Shown: positions 7,899-18,431, counted from the stretch's first letter. The stretch is DNA of 53,613 nucleotides from Bacilli bacterium (GCA_028691515.1 JAQUZE010000001.1:1-53613), one strand, 5' to 3'. Numbers and translations are program-made. Notes: a model not told the origin generated them from the sequence alone.

Positions 7899-7922
7899 AT
7901 ATGTATATACATAAATACATAT
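7899..7922. repeat. Octad cluster D
   Basis: Three contiguous octads lie at 7899 (forward), 7907 and 7915 (both reverse). Clusters D and G share the same forward-reverse-reverse layout. Confidence 0.75.
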
Positions 7923-7980
7923 AAATAAATTGCATATTTAAATTTTGGTTTAACTATATAATGATATAAATAAGAATAAT

Positions 7981-8004
7981 TTATGTATTTATGTATATAC
8001 ATAT
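7981..8004. repeat. Octad cluster E
   Basis: Three contiguous octads occur at 7981 and 7989 (forward, both TTATGTAT) and 7997 (reverse). The 17 bp from 7999 (ACATATAATTATAAATA) recur exactly after cluster G. Confidence 0.75.
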
Positions 8005-8126
8005 AATTATAAATAGAAAAATCATTAAAATATTTATAAATAAAGAAAAGATTGTAAAAATATTTAGTAAATTTACATTTTTTTCTAAAACATGCGTGTA
8101 AATAGTTAATTTGATGTGGAGAAACT

Positions 8127-8150
8127 ATACATATTTATGTATTTATGTAT
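8127..8150. repeat. Octad cluster F
   Basis: Three contiguous octads lie at 8127 (reverse), 8135 and 8143 (both TTATGTAT, forward). Confidence 0.75.
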
Positions 8151-8272
8151 TAACTTTATAAAGATTTCTTAATATTCTTTAAATTATTAGAATTTATTTT
8201 TAATTAAAGAGCTATTTTTGTATTCTGTAAGCATATGTAGTCATTTTTTAGCAAAAAACTAGCATAAAATAT

Positions 8273-8296
8273 ATAAGTATATACATAAATACATAT
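8273..8296. repeat. Octad cluster G
   Basis: A degenerate forward octad at 8273 (ATAAGTAT) is followed by reverse octads at 8281 and 8289. This is the same arrangement as cluster D, and the right flank is shared with cluster E. Confidence 0.75.
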
Positions 8297-8411
8297 AATT
8301 ATAAATAAATATCATTTTACAAACACATAATTTATCTATTTTAGGAGAAATTAAAACAAAAATCAAAATATTTCCCGTTTTTAATTATATTTTAAAACGT
8401 ATTATCAAATT

Positions 8412-8442
8412 AAATGTATGTATATATTTAAATACATACATT
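8412..8442. repeat. Octad cluster H (long inverted repeat)
   Basis: AATGTATGTAT at 8413-8423 and its exact complement at 8432-8442 form 11-bp arms around 8 bp. In octad terms a forward unit at 8416 and a reverse unit at 8432 are 16 bp apart. Confidence 0.75.
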
Positions 8443-8621
8443 ATTTATTTAATGAAAAAGATTTTTCTTATAAATTTTTAAAAAACACAGCATTTTAAAC
8501 AAAAAAATTAAAATTAAATACTGTTTATTATAATTATTGCTAGAATCTAACAAATGTTTGTTAGTAAATAAGAACTAGTCATTAGTATATTTTAAAAAAA
8601 ATTATAAAAACGATAAATTTT

Positions 8622-8645
8622 ATATTTATATACATAAATACATAC
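8622..8645. repeat. Octad cluster I
   Basis: Reverse octads lie at 8630 (ATACATAA) and 8638 (ATACATAC), preceded in register by a degenerate unit at 8622. It is the last cluster before the AT-rich tract. Confidence 0.7.
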
Positions 8646-9136
8646 ATTCTTGCCATAATTATTTTATATTAAATTAAATATATTAAGAATTTCTATTTAT
8701 AAGTAATTATATTATGATTTTAATTATTAAAAGTATGAAATTTGAACGTTATAAATATAATTTATAGCAAAATAAAGAAAAAAGCACACAAAATAAGAAT
8801 AAATAATATTCATAGATCAGTTTGATTGTTAAATATTTAAGTATATTGATATTTATTTTCAAATAAAATAAAAATATTATTTATTTTTTGTGTTAATCAA
8901 TAGAATTTAGTAATAAATGCATGAATAAAGCAAAGGGTTTATTTAATTCTTACTTATTATTATAAAAATATAAATAAATATAGAATATTTATGCATATTA
9001 AAAGTAATAAACTTCTTTTAAATGAATAAAAAGAATAATTTATTAAATATTTATAGAAAATATTGAGTATAAAAACTAAATATATGACAATAAATATTAT
9101 TACTAAATTAAATCTAAATATTAATTAAAGTAAAAC

Positions 9137-9194
9137 TTATCAACAAGTATAAATGCGGGAAACTATGGATAAAACAAGGAAAACATGTGGAAAA
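9137..9194. other. DnaA-box cluster before yaaA (origin sub-region 3)
   Basis: Three one-mismatch DnaA boxes occur within 58 bp: TTATCAACA at 9137-9145 on the plus strand, and TATGGATAA (9164-9172) and TGTGGAAAA (9186-9194), which read TTATCCATA and TTTTCCACA on the minus strand. They border an extremely AT-rich stretch to the left, the usual layout of boxes beside an unwinding element. Confidence 0.65.
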
Positions 9195-9364
9195 GTAATA
9201 AAATGTTATTTTGCGCTTAAATATGCCATTATTTTGATAATTAGAAGCATTTGCTTCAAAAATGTATAAAGGGGATAAAAAAATGCAAATTTAAGGCTTT
9301 TAAGGCCTTAATATTCAAATGTTTATTAAAACTTAAAGATTGCTAAAAAAATGGGCAAAAAGGC

Positions 9365-9393
9365 TTTAAAAATGAAAGAAAATGTGGTATAAT
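9365..9393 (+). promoter_or_regulatory. Promoter of the yaaA-recF-gyrB-gyrA operon
   Basis: An extended -10 (TGG then TATAAT at 9388-9393) stands 17 bp after a weak -35 TTTAAA (9365-9370), about 26 bp upstream of yaaA. No other strong promoter is seen before gyrA ends. Confidence 0.6.
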
Positions 9394-9418
9394 AAATATT
9401 ATAATTTTAGGGGTATTT

Positions 9419-9625
9419 ATGATTGAAATTAAAATAAGAACTGAATATATTACTTTAGGACAAATGTTAAAATATATTGGTGTTGTTGGCTCTGGATCAG
9501 AGGCAAGACTTTTTTTAGAGAATGAAAAAGTCTATGTAAATGATGAAGAAGAACACAGAAGAGGCAGAAAATTGTATCCTAATTATATTATAAAAATTTT
9601 TAATAATGAATATAAGGTTATATAG
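9419..9625 (+). CDS. yaaA: S4-domain protein YaaA/RlbA
   Basis: The 68-aa single S4-like domain protein matches the small RNA-binding protein that sits between dnaN and recF in Bacilli. The pattern ITLGQMLKYIGVVGSGSEARLFLENEKVYVNDEEEHRRGRKLY shows the S4 helix pair and the basic GRKLYPN turn. The position just before recF agrees. SD AGGGG is about 6 nt before the ATG. The exact role is not settled; ribosome-related RNA binding is likely. Confidence 0.85.
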   Translation: MIEIKIRTEYITLGQMLKYIGVVGSGSEARLFLENEKVYVNDEEEHRRGRKLYPNYIIKIFNNEYKVI

Positions 9626-9630
9626 AGCTT

Positions 9631-10716
9631 ATGTTTTATTTAGATAGTATTAAATTGATCAATTTTCGTTGTTATAATAATAATGATTTTACATTTTCGC
9701 CAACAATTAACATAATTATTGGCAAAAATGCGATTGGAAAGACGTCTTTGGTAGAGGGAATTTATTGTTTAGGTTTAATTAAGTCATATAAAACTTTTAA
9801 TGATGAATTGTTAGTTAAAGATGGAGATAATTTTTATAATTTAAAAGGGAGATTTATAGAAAGCAATCAAAATATAGATTTTATGATTGGTTATAATGAA
9901 AAGAAAAGAAAATTGGTTCGTAATAACCAAGTTATTAAGAAGCAAAGTGACTATATTGGGTATTTTCAAGTAGTTATGTTTTCTCCTGATGATATTGAAC
10001 TAGTAAAAGGTACGCCTTCAAACAGAAGAAGGTTTATGGATACTTATATTGGTCAGTTTGACAAGAAATATTTAGAAGATCTTTCTATATATAAAAAGAT
10101 TCTTAAATCTAGAAATGAAATATTAAAAGATTTCAACAATAATAATAAAAAAATAATATCTTTAATGAGTATATACACTGAAAAATTAGTAGAATATGCA
10201 AAAAAAATTGTGGAAAGAAGATTATTATTTTTTGAAGAACTTAATCCGTATATTGAAAGACAGTCTTTAGCAATATCAAAGCAAACTGAGCGATTAAATA
10301 TTGAATATGTTGCTAATGTTTCTGTAGATTGCATAGAAAAAGAAATAACAGAAAATTTAGTTAATGATATTTATGCAAAAACAACTACAAAAGGGCCGCA
10401 TAAAGATGATTTTGAATTTATGATTAATAATAGAAATGCTTGTGAATATGCTTCTCAGGGGCAACAAAGAACAGCAACACTTTCTTTAAAGTTAGGCTTA
10501 GCTGCAATGTTTAAAGATTATAATGATAAAGTTATTATAATTTTAGACGATGTATTTAGTGAATTGGATAAGAACCGAAAAAATAATGTTATGAAACTAC
10601 TTATTGATAAGGGGCAAATCTTTATTACCACGACATCAATTAAAGATATTGATATTAATATATTAAATAATAGTAAAGTAATAGAAATTAGCAAGGAGAA
10701 TAGAGACAATGAATAA
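9631..10716 (+). CDS. recF: DNA replication and repair protein RecF
   Basis: The 361-aa SMC-like ATPase loads RecA at gaps with RecO and RecR. Visible motifs are Walker [17 protein letters not shown] near 30, the ABC signature [17 protein letters not shown] near 275, and Walker [17 protein letters not shown] near 305. It starts 5 bp after yaaA with a weak SD and overlaps gyrB by 8 bp, suggesting translational coupling. Confidence 0.96.
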   Translation: MFYLDSIKLINFRCYNNNDFTFSPTINIIIGKNAIGKTSLVEGIYCLGLIKSYKTFNDELLVKDGDNFYNLKGRFIESNQNIDFMIGYNEKKRKLVRNNQVIKKQSDYIGYFQVVMFSPDDIELVKGTPSNRRRFMDTYIGQFDKKYLEDLSIYKKILKSRNEILKDFNNNNKKIISLMSIYTEKLVEYAKKIVERRLLFFEELNPYIERQSLAISKQTERLNIEYVANVSVDCIEKEITENLVNDIYAKTTTKGPHKDDFEFMINNRNACEYASQGQQRTATLSLKLGLAAMFKDYNDKVIIILDDVFSELDKNRKNNVMKLLIDKGQIFITTTSIKDIDINILNNSKVIEISKENRDNE

Positions 10717-12622
10717 TACAAATACATATAAAGGTTCCAATATTCAGATTTTAGAAGGGTTAGAGGCTGTTAGAAAAAGACCAGGTATGTATATTGGGTC
10801 TACTGGACCTAGGGGATTACATCATTTAGTTTGGGAAATTGTAGATAATTCTATTGATGAGGCATTAGGTGGATATTGTACTCATATAGAAGTAACAATT
10901 CTTCCTGATGGAAGTATACAGGTTAATGATGATGGTAGAGGGATACCTATTGATATTCATCCGAAAACAGGAGAATCAGCAGCTGAAGCAGTGTTTACTA
11001 TTTTACACGCTGGAGGTAAGTTTGATGGATCTTCTTATAAAGTTTCTGGTGGATTACATGGGGTAGGAGCTTCAGTTGTGAATGCTTTAAGTGAACATTT
11101 ACTAGTAGAAATTCATAAAGATGGTTTAAAATATCAACAAGAATATATTAAAGGTGTGAGATTATATCCTTTAAAAGAAATTGGTGAAACCAATCTTCAC
11201 GGAACATATGTTACCTTTAAACCTGATCCTGAAATATTTATCGAAACAGTTAAATTTGATTATGAAACATTAAGACACCATCTTCAACAATCAGCATTTT
11301 TAAATAAAGGGTTAAAGATAAGTTTATATGATCAAAGAAATCCAGAAAGGCTAAGAGAAAATCATTATCAATATGATGGGGGTATTTCTGAATATGTTAC
11401 TTTTTTAAATAAAGGGAGAAAAACACTACACTCAGATGTTATTTATATAAGTGGTAAAGCCGAGAACATTGAAGTCGAAATTGCTATGCAATATACTGAA
11501 GATTATAATACTTATGTTTATTCATATGTAAATAATATTTATACCTTAGAGGGTGGTACTCATGAAGAAGGATTTAGAAATAGATTAACAACTACTCTTA
11601 ATCAATATGGTAAAGCTAATAATATATTTCGAAAGGATGAATCATTTACTGGAGACGACACTAGAGAAGGCATAACAACCGTTATTAGTGTAAGACATCC
11701 TAATCCTCAATTTGAGGGTCAAACAAAATCAAAATTAGGAAATACTGAAGTAAGGAGAATTACTTCACAAATTTTAGGTGAAGGATTAGATAGATATTTA
11801 GCTGAAAATCCTTCAACTGCTAGAACTATTATTGAAAAAGCGTTACTTTCTTCAAGGGCAAGAATAGCAGCTAAAAAAGCAAGGGACGCTACAAGAAGAA
11901 AAAGCCCACTTGAATCACTTGGGTTTGCATCAAAACTTGCAGATTGTAGAAGTAAAAATCCAGCAGTAAGTGAAATATATATTGTCGAGGGTGATTCTGC
12001 GGGAGGATCTGCAAAACAAGGAAGAAATGCGGAATTTCAAGCAATATTGCCTTTAAGAGGTAAAGTACTTAATGTTGAAAAAGCCAGAGTTGAACATGTC
12101 TTGGATAACAAAGAAATTATTTCTATGATTCAAGCTTTCGGAACAGGAATAGGTAAAGAGTTTAATATTAATAATGCAAGGTATCATAAAGTTATTATTA
12201 TGACAGATGCCGATGTAGATGGTGCCCATATTAGAACATTATTACTTACATTTTTCTATAGATATATGCGAGGATTATTTGAAAAAGGGTATATTTATAT
12301 TGCTCAACCTCCTTTATATAAAGTATCTCAAAATAGAAAAGTAGAATATGCCTATAGTGATGTTGAATTACAAAAAATTTTAGAAACTTTTCCTAAGACT
12401 AGTAAACCTAATATTCAAAGGTATAAAGGATTGGGAGAAATGAACGCAGGGCAATTATGGGAAACAACCATGGACCCTAAAAATAGAACACTATTACAAG
12501 TACAACTTGATGCATCAACAGAAGCAGATTCAGTTTTTAGTATGTTAATGGGTGACGATGTTGAGCCAAGAAGAGAATTTATTGAAGAAAATGCAGTTTA
12601 TGTTGAAAATCTGGATATTTAG
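10709..12622 (+). CDS. gyrB: DNA gyrase subunit B
   Basis: The 637-aa ATPase subunit of gyrase introduces negative supercoils with GyrA. The GHKL ATPase appears at the N-terminus ([25 protein letters not shown]). The TOPRIM domain has [14 protein letters not shown] near 428 and the metal-binding [14 protein letters not shown]. The C-terminal [21 protein letters not shown] ends the protein in normal fashion. SD AAGGAG is inside the end of recF. Confidence 0.98.
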   Translation: MNNTNTYKGSNIQILEGLEAVRKRPGMYIGSTGPRGLHHLVWEIVDNSIDEALGGYCTHIEVTILPDGSIQVNDDGRGIPIDIHPKTGESAAEAVFTILHAGGKFDGSSYKVSGGLHGVGASVVNALSEHLLVEIHKDGLKYQQEYIKGVRLYPLKEIGETNLHGTYVTFKPDPEIFIETVKFDYETLRHHLQQSAFLNKGLKISLYDQRNPERLRENHYQYDGGISEYVTFLNKGRKTLHSDVIYISGKAENIEVEIAMQYTEDYNTYVYSYVNNIYTLEGGTHEEGFRNRLTTTLNQYGKANNIFRKDESFTGDDTREGITTVISVRHPNPQFEGQTKSKLGNTEVRRITSQILGEGLDRYLAENPSTARTIIEKALLSSRARIAAKKARDATRRKSPLESLGFASKLADCRSKNPAVSEIYIVEGDSAGGSAKQGRNAEFQAILPLRGKVLNVEKARVEHVLDNKEIISMIQAFGTGIGKEFNINNARYHKVIIMTDADVDGAHIRTLLLTFFYRYMRGLFEKGYIYIAQPPLYKVSQNRKVEYAYSDVELQKILETFPKTSKPNIQRYKGLGEMNAGQLWETTMDPKNRTLLQVQLDASTEADSVFSMLMGDDVEPRREFIEENAVYVENLDI

Positions 12623-12633
12623 GTGAGGTACAT

Positions 12634-15240
12634 ATGGACAATGATAATAAAAATATAAAAATCAGTAATAATAACTTAAAAATAAATAATATTGATGATG
12701 TGGTTGATGGGCATCATACAGGTGGAGTTAAGGAAATTGACTTAGCAAAAGAAATGAAAACATCATTTTTAAGTTATGCTATGAGTGTTATTGTTTCTAG
12801 AGCATTACCTGATGTCAGAGATGGAATGAAACCAGTTCATAGAAGAATTCTTTTTGCAATGAATGATTTAGGTATGTATTCTGATAAGGCTTTTAAAAAA
12901 TCAGCTAGAATTGTTGGTGAAGTTATGGGTAAGTATCATCCTCATGGTGATACTGCCATTTATGATTCAATGGTAAGAATGGCTCAAGATTTTAGTTATA
13001 GATATCCTTTAGTTGAAGGACAAGGTAATTTTGGTTCAATTGATGGTGATGGAGCTGCAGCAATGCGTTACACAGAAGCTAGAATGAGTAAAATGGCAAT
13101 GGAACTATTAAAAGATCTTGGGAAAAACACAGTAAATTTTCAAGAAAATTATGACGGATCTGAAAATGAACCTTCTGTATTCCCTTGTAGATTTCCGAAT
13201 ATATTAGTAAATGGTGCTACAGGAATAGCTGTTGGTATGGCAACAAATATTCCTCCTCATAATTTAAAAGAAGTAATTAATGGTTTATTAGCTTTAATTG
13301 AAGATCCAGATATATCTATAGAAGGTTTAATGAGTTTTGTTAAAGGTCCAGATTTTCCGACTGGAGGATTAATAATGGGATTGACTCAAGTTAGAAAAGC
13401 ATATCTTACAGGAAGTGGTGCTATTACAATTAGAGCTCAAGTTGAAGTTGTTGATAAAGAAAATAATAAGCAAGATTTAATTATTAGAGAAATACCATAT
13501 CAAATTAATAAAACAAAGCTTATTGAGAGAATTGCGGTTGTTGCTAAAAATAAAGTTATTGATGAAATTACAGATTTGCGTGATGAATCAACAAGGGAAG
13601 GAATTAGAATAGTTATAGAGTTAAAACGGGGAGCAAATAGCAATGTTGTTTTAAATAAATTATATAAACACACTCAATTACAATCAACTTTTGCAATTAA
13701 TACATTGGCTCTTGATAAAGGACAACCAAAAGTTTTAAATCTAAAAGAAGTACTTGTTTGTTATTTAGAACATCAAATTGATGTAATAACTCGTAGAACA
13801 CAATATGATTTAGATAAGGCAGAAGCAAGAGCTCATATATTAGAAGGGCTATTAATCGCCCTTGGTAGTATTGATCAAGTAATACAATTAATAAAAAAGA
13901 GTAAAAATACTGAAGATGCATTAAATGGTCTGATTACAATATTTAAGTTGTCAGAAGAACAAGCAAAAGCAATTTTGGATATGAAATTACAAAGATTAAC
14001 AGCTTTAGAAACTGATAAAATTAAAGAAGAATTGCTTACTTTAAAGAAATTTATTGCTGAATGTAAAGAAATATTAAGTAATCATCATAAAAAAATGAAT
14101 ATTATTATTAGTGAGTTAATTGAAATTAGAGATAAATTTGGTGATGATAGAAGAACTGAGATTACTTTAAGTGATGATTTAGATATTGAAGATGCTGATT
14201 TAATTCCTGTTGAAGATTCAATTATTACTTTAACTGAAAGAGGTTATATAAAAAGAATGAATGCAGATACCTATAGACCTCAACACAGAGGAGGAACTGG
14301 TATTACAGGAACTAAAATGGTTGAAGAAGATTTTGTTAATACGGTATTATTCACTTCTACTCATGATTCTTTATTGTTTTTCACAAATTTTGGGAAAATA
14401 TATAAATTAAAAGCTTTTCAAGTTCCTGAATCAAGTAGACTTGCAAAAGGATTACCAATTGTAAATTTACTTAATTTTGATACAGGAGAAGAGCTTGCTG
14501 CAGTATTAAATATTGAAGATGATATAGATTCTGAGCATTATTTAATTTTTGCTACTAAAAAAGGGATTATTAAAAAGACGGAGATATCTCAATTTAATAA
14601 TATTCGTACTAATGGAATAAGAGCATTGTTATTAAATGATGGCGATGAATTATTTAGAGTATCAGTTACTGATGGTGAAAAAGATATTATTTTAGGAACA
14701 TCTAATGGAAAAGCTATTCGATTTAGTGAATCTAATATTCGCCCTATGGGGAGAATTGCAGCAGGTGTAAGAGGTATTAAAGTAGAAAACGATGCAGAAG
14801 TTGTTGGAATGGCAATTGTGAGTACAGATGGTGATGAAGTAGTTATTGTCACAGAAAAAGGATACGGAAAAAGAACGAATGTTGATGCGTTTAGAGTTCA
14901 AGTTCGTGGAGGTAAAGGAGTTAAAGCTCTGAATATTACTGAGAAGAATGGGAAAATGGTATCTTTAAGGACAGTTCGTGGAGATGAAGATTTAATGGTT
15001 ATTACCGATAAAGGCATGGTTATTAGAACACCACTTGAACAAATACTTACTATAGGGCGCGATACTCAAGGTGTATGCATTATTAAATTAAAAAATTCTC
15101 AATTAGTAGCAAGTATTGCCATTGTTCCACATGAAGATGAAGATGATAACGATGAAGTTGATTATGATGAAAAATATGAATTTGATACTAGTTATACTTT
15201 CCTTGATGAAAATAAAGAAGAAGATGATTTAGATATATAA
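12634..15240 (+). CDS. gyrA: DNA gyrase subunit A
   Basis: The 868-aa DNA-cleaving subunit starts 11 bp after gyrB (SD AGGTGAGG). The active-site tyrosine lies in [10 protein letters not shown] near residue 151, and the quinolone-determining region shows [19 protein letters not shown]. The C-terminal beta-pinwheel carries the GyrA box QHRGGTG, with further repeats such as GRDTQGV. The N-terminus has an extra, poorly conserved 30-residue Asn/Lys/Asp-rich extension before the usual [17 protein letters not shown] start. The tail is highly acidic. Confidence 0.98.
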   Translation: MDNDNKNIKISNNNLKINNIDDVVDGHHTGGVKEIDLAKEMKTSFLSYAMSVIVSRALPDVRDGMKPVHRRILFAMNDLGMYSDKAFKKSARIVGEVMGKYHPHGDTAIYDSMVRMAQDFSYRYPLVEGQGNFGSIDGDGAAAMRYTEARMSKMAMELLKDLGKNTVNFQENYDGSENEPSVFPCRFPNILVNGATGIAVGMATNIPPHNLKEVINGLLALIEDPDISIEGLMSFVKGPDFPTGGLIMGLTQVRKAYLTGSGAITIRAQVEVVDKENNKQDLIIREIPYQINKTKLIERIAVVAKNKVIDEITDLRDESTREGIRIVIELKRGANSNVVLNKLYKHTQLQSTFAINTLALDKGQPKVLNLKEVLVCYLEHQIDVITRRTQYDLDKAEARAHILEGLLIALGSIDQVIQLIKKSKNTEDALNGLITIFKLSEEQAKAILDMKLQRLTALETDKIKEELLTLKKFIAECKEILSNHHKKMNIIISELIEIRDKFGDDRRTEITLSDDLDIEDADLIPVEDSIITLTERGYIKRMNADTYRPQHRGGTGITGTKMVEEDFVNTVLFTSTHDSLLFFTNFGKIYKLKAFQVPESSRLAKGLPIVNLLNFDTGEELAAVLNIEDDIDSEHYLIFATKKGIIKKTEISQFNNIRTNGIRALLLNDGDELFRVSVTDGEKDIILGTSNGKAIRFSESNIRPMGRIAAGVRGIKVENDAEVVGMAIVSTDGDEVVIVTEKGYGKRTNVDAFRVQVRGGKGVKALNITEKNGKMVSLRTVRGDEDLMVITDKGMVIRTPLEQILTIGRDTQGVCIIKLKNSQLVASIAIVPHEDEDDNDEVDYDEKYEFDTSYTFLDENKEEDDLDI

Positions 15241-15244
15241 TTAA

Positions 15245-15273
15245 TTGACAATAAATAATATATGTATTATAAT
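15245..15273 (+). promoter_or_regulatory. Consensus promoter of serS
   Basis: A perfect TTGACA (15245-15250), a 17-bp spacer and a perfect TATAAT (15268-15273) start 4 bp after the gyrA stop and feed the serS T-box leader. Confidence 0.9.
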
Positions 15274-15284
15274 TATTTAACTGA

Positions 15285-15506
15285 ATAACCCGAGATAAAG
15301 AAATAGTAAAAAATAATCATCTATTAAGAGATTTAGTGGTTGGTGCAAACTAAAAAGATGAATTTTTGAATCTACCTTTGAGGCGAAGTTAAAATCTTCC
15401 GTTTAGGGGCGTTATACCCAATTGAGTGAGATATGTTCATATCTAACTAGGGTGGCACCGCGGATTTATTCGTCCCTTATTTATTAAAATAAGGGACTTT
15501 TTTTAT
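15285..15506 (+). ncRNA. T-box riboswitch controlling serS
   Basis: The conserved T-box AGGGTGGCACCGCGG is at 15449-15463. A terminator stem GTCCCTTATTT/AAATAAGGGAC (15472-15482, 15487-15497) with a T run follows. The upstream stem I carries the distal-loop motif GTTGGTGCAAAC near 15339. GAA-TCT-ACCTTTG at 15368-15380 places a probable specifier codon UCU (serine) at 15371-15373. Uncharged tRNA-Ser should stabilise the antiterminator and let transcription enter serS. Confidence 0.92.
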
Positions 15507-15523
15507 ATCATAAGGAGGGAAAT

Positions 15524-16801
15524 ATGTTAGATATTAAATTATTAAGAGAAAATTTGGAAGAAGTAATAAAAAGATTAAATACTAGAAATGGAGATTTTAG
15601 TTATTTAAGAGAAACAGTTTTTAATGACGAAAAAAGAAGAGAATTAATTACTGAAGTTGAAAAAATGAAAAAAACCAGAAATGAAAAAAGTAAAGAAATA
15701 GGTGTCTTAAAAAGAAATAAACAAGATGTAAGTGAAATTTTAAAGAGTGTTGCAAATATTGGTGAAGATATTGCAAAATTCGATAAAGAAATTAAATTAT
15801 TAGAAGATAAAATTAATTATTCTTTAATGAGCACACCTAATTTATTACATGAATCAGTGCCGATTGGTAAAGATGAAAATGATAATGTTGAAATTAAAAG
15901 ATATTTGGAACCAACTAAATTTACATTTACTCCCAAAGCACATTATGAATTAGGAGAAAAATTAAATATTTTAGATTTCGAAAGGGCAGCTAAAGTTACG
16001 GGAAGTAGATTTGTTATATGTAAAGGGTTAGGAGCAAGACTTGAACTTGCATTAATAAAATTCATGATGGATTTACATGCAAATAAGCATGGTTATGTTG
16101 AAATTATACCTCCATATATTGTTTCAAGGGAATCAATGTTAGCAACAGGTCAATTGCCTAAGTTTGAAAATGATTCATATAAAGTTATTGGTGGAGATAG
16201 TGAATGGTTCTTGAATCCTACTGCTGAGGTTCCAACAATTAATATGTATAGAGATGAAGTATTAGATATTAAAGAATTACCAATTAAACATTGTAGTTAT
16301 ACAACTGCTTTTAGATCAGAATCGGGAAGTGCAGGAAAAGATACTAGGGGAATAATACGATTACATCAATTTAATAAAGTTGAACTAATAAAATTGACTA
16401 GTTCAGATGATTCTTATGAAGAATTAGAAAAAATGTTAGTTGATTCTGAGGCTGTTTTAAAAACTCTAAATCTTCCTTATCGTGTTGTTTCTTTATGTAG
16501 TGGAGATATGGGTTTTGGCATGGCTAAAACTTATGATATTGAAGTTTGGATTCCTTCTCAAAACACATACAGAGAGATAGGAAGTATTAGTAATTCTGAA
16601 GATTATCAAGCTAGAAGAGCAAATATTAAAGTTAGAAGAAGCAAAGATGATAAATTAGAATTAGCACATATCTTAAATGGGTCTGGACTTGCAGTTGGTA
16701 GAACAATGGTAGCTATTATGGAAAATTATCAACAAGAAGATGGAAGTATTCTTATTCCTGAAGTGTTAAAACCATATATGGGAGTAGATGTAATAAAATA
16801 A
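15524..16801 (+). CDS. serS: Seryl-tRNA synthetase
   Basis: The 425-aa class II synthetase has the N-terminal coiled coil (about 30-100) that grips tRNA-Ser. The catalytic core shows motif 2 FRSESGSAGKDTRGIIRLHQF and motif 3 GSGLAVGRTMVAIMENYQ. Length is normal. SD AAGGAGGG is 6 nt before the ATG. Expression is under the T-box just upstream. Confidence 0.98.
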   Translation: MLDIKLLRENLEEVIKRLNTRNGDFSYLRETVFNDEKRRELITEVEKMKKTRNEKSKEIGVLKRNKQDVSEILKSVANIGEDIAKFDKEIKLLEDKINYSLMSTPNLLHESVPIGKDENDNVEIKRYLEPTKFTFTPKAHYELGEKLNILDFERAAKVTGSRFVICKGLGARLELALIKFMMDLHANKHGYVEIIPPYIVSRESMLATGQLPKFENDSYKVIGGDSEWFLNPTAEVPTINMYRDEVLDIKELPIKHCSYTTAFRSESGSAGKDTRGIIRLHQFNKVELIKLTSSDDSYEELEKMLVDSEAVLKTLNLPYRVVSLCSGDMGFGMAKTYDIEVWIPSQNTYREIGSISNSEDYQARRANIKVRRSKDDKLELAHILNGSGLAVGRTMVAIMENYQQEDGSILIPEVLKPYMGVDVIK

Positions 16802-16819
16802 GAGAAAGAGGAGAATGAC

Positions 16820-18244
16820 ATGTTAGAAATTATTAAAAATTACAAAGAATTAAATGAGTATCCACAAGTGTTTGGTTTGTTTCAAGATGAAAAAATTAAT
16901 GAGGCTAATGAGTATGTAAATAAATTAGTTGAAAAAAAGTTTGTTGAAAGTAAAGTGGGTATAATTACTAAGTTATATGATCCTCAAAATGAGAAGCAAA
17001 TTTTTGTTGTTGGGTTAGGTGAAAGAGATAATTATTCATTTGAAGTTTTTCGAAAAGCTATGATAGGAGTTAACTACAAATTAGGTAAAGAGTTATCTAT
17101 TAATGTAAAAAGTTTTTTATCATCTTTTGATGAAAAAGAATTAGTAAAAGAAATGGTTTTAGTTTTAGCTTATTATAATTATGTTTTTGATGAATTTAAG
17201 AGTGAGAAAATTGAAAATGATTTAAGTGTTCAGTTATTTACTAATATTGATATTGATAAGGAAATTGAAGAAGCATATAATATTGCAATTGCAATTGATA
17301 ATACTCGTGACCTTGTTAATAAACCATTTAATTTTATGGGGCCAAGTGAATTAGCAGAATATGCTTTTGATTTAATTGAAAGTTTAAAAAACGCAAATGT
17401 TAATATTAGTATTTTGGGAAAAAAAGAAATAGAAGCGATGAAAATGGGTGCTTTTTTAGGTGTTAATAAAGGTTCTACTGCAGAACCTAAATTAATTCAT
17501 TTGACATATAAAGGGAACCCAAGCTCTGAAGAAAAAATTGCACTAGTAGGTAAGGGTGTCATGTTTGATACCGGCGGATATAGTTTAAAAAGCAATATGG
17601 TAAACATGAAAGATGATATGGCTGGAGCTGCTACTGTTTTAGGAATATTTGAGGCTGTTGTTAAAAACAACATTAAAAGAAATATTGATGTTGTTATTTG
17701 TGCTACAGATAATAGAATTAATGGAGAAGCATTATTGCCAGATGATATTATTACTGCAATGAATGGTAAAACTATTGAAATAGTTTCTACTGATGCTGAG
17801 GGAAGATTAACTTTGGCTGATGCAGTTACATATGCACAACAGCAAGGAAATAATGAAATAATTGATTTTGCTACTTTAACTGGAGCAATTGTTGTTGCCT
17901 TGGGAGAAGATACAACTGGTTTGTTTGGAAACAATCAAGAAAACATTTCTAAGTTGATTCAATGTGGAAACGAACAAGGAGAGAGTATATGGCACATGCC
18001 TATTACTGATTTTACAAAAGAAAAAGTTAGAGGAAGTAAAGTAGCTGATTTAACAAATTCTACTGGCAGAGGAGCCGGAGCAAGTGGAGCCGCCGGATTT
18101 ATTTTAGAATTTATTAATGAAAATACAAAATGGATGCATTTAGATATCGCAGGCACTGCATTTAGTACAAGTCCTAAAAATGGCGCGTTTTATGGTGCAA
18201 GTGGTGCTACTATAAAAACTGTTTATAAATACTTAGAAAATTAA
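16820..18244 (+). CDS. pepA: M17 leucyl aminopeptidase
   Basis: The 474-aa M17-family enzyme releases N-terminal residues from peptides with a two-metal centre. The metal and catalytic motifs are present: GKGVMFDTGGYSLK near 246, MKDDMAGAATVL, and STDAEGRLTLADA near 331 (family NTDAEGR). The C-terminal catalytic domain is complete and the more variable N-terminal domain is short. It starts 18 bp after serS with SD AAAGAGGAG, so it can be read from the serS transcript. Confidence 0.95.
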   Translation: MLEIIKNYKELNEYPQVFGLFQDEKINEANEYVNKLVEKKFVESKVGIITKLYDPQNEKQIFVVGLGERDNYSFEVFRKAMIGVNYKLGKELSINVKSFLSSFDEKELVKEMVLVLAYYNYVFDEFKSEKIENDLSVQLFTNIDIDKEIEEAYNIAIAIDNTRDLVNKPFNFMGPSELAEYAFDLIESLKNANVNISILGKKEIEAMKMGAFLGVNKGSTAEPKLIHLTYKGNPSSEEKIALVGKGVMFDTGGYSLKSNMVNMKDDMAGAATVLGIFEAVVKNNIKRNIDVVICATDNRINGEALLPDDIITAMNGKTIEIVSTDAEGRLTLADAVTYAQQQGNNEIIDFATLTGAIVVALGEDTTGLFGNNQENISKLIQCGNEQGESIWHMPITDFTKEKVRGSKVADLTNSTGRGAGASGAAGFILEFINENTKWMHLDIAGTAFSTSPKNGAFYGASGATIKTVYKYLEN

Positions 18245-18323
18245 AATGTATTGTAATAGTTGTTATTTCTGGTATAGCATCTAATTTGTTTATATTATAT
18301 TTTTTTAGATTATATTTTAAATT

Positions 18324-18351
18324 AAAAGGCAAAGAATTTACTTTGCCTTTT
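18324..18351 (+). terminator. Probable terminator after pepA
   Basis: An 11-bp perfect stem AAAAGGCAAAG (18324-18334)/CTTTGCCTTTT (18341-18351) lies in the gap before the next operon. The trailing T run is short (TTTTAAAATT), so efficiency is uncertain. Confidence 0.55.
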
Positions 18352-18431
18352 AAAATTAAGCGTTATATTTTAATAAACAATAGATTTGAAGTATAATATA
18401 ATAATAAGAGATTTTTAATAAGGAGTAGAGA

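Larger units (their letters stand above)
7185..9418. other. 2.2-kb non-coding origin/centromere tract
   Basis: No reading frame of convincing size exists here on either strand. It holds, from left to right: octad cluster A (7211-7266); a less AT-rich island (about 7275-7590) with a run of seven Cs at 7473-7479 and an inverted repeat CCCAAAA/TTTTGGG (7341-7347, 7375-7381); octad clusters B to I (7594-8645); an extremely AT-rich stretch (about 8650-9130) suited to unwinding; a DnaA-box cluster (9137-9194); small inverted repeats (GAAGCA/TGCTTC at 9244-9256); and the yaaA promoter. Confidence 0.75.

Noticed and set aside
7211-8645. CRISPR array
   Set aside because: The repeated unit is 8 bp and tandem inside clusters; distances between clusters vary from about 80 to 330 bp. 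There are no equal-sized repeats and spacers and no cas genes.
8650-9130. Decayed gene or mobile element in the AT-rich tract
   Set aside because: No coding remnants, terminal inverted repeats or target duplications could be seen; it looks like simple AT-rich origin DNA.
17497-17934. 145-codon minus-strand ORF inside pepA
   Set aside because: It is a shadow of the catalytic domain of the aminopeptidase, without Shine-Dalgarno or recognisable domain.
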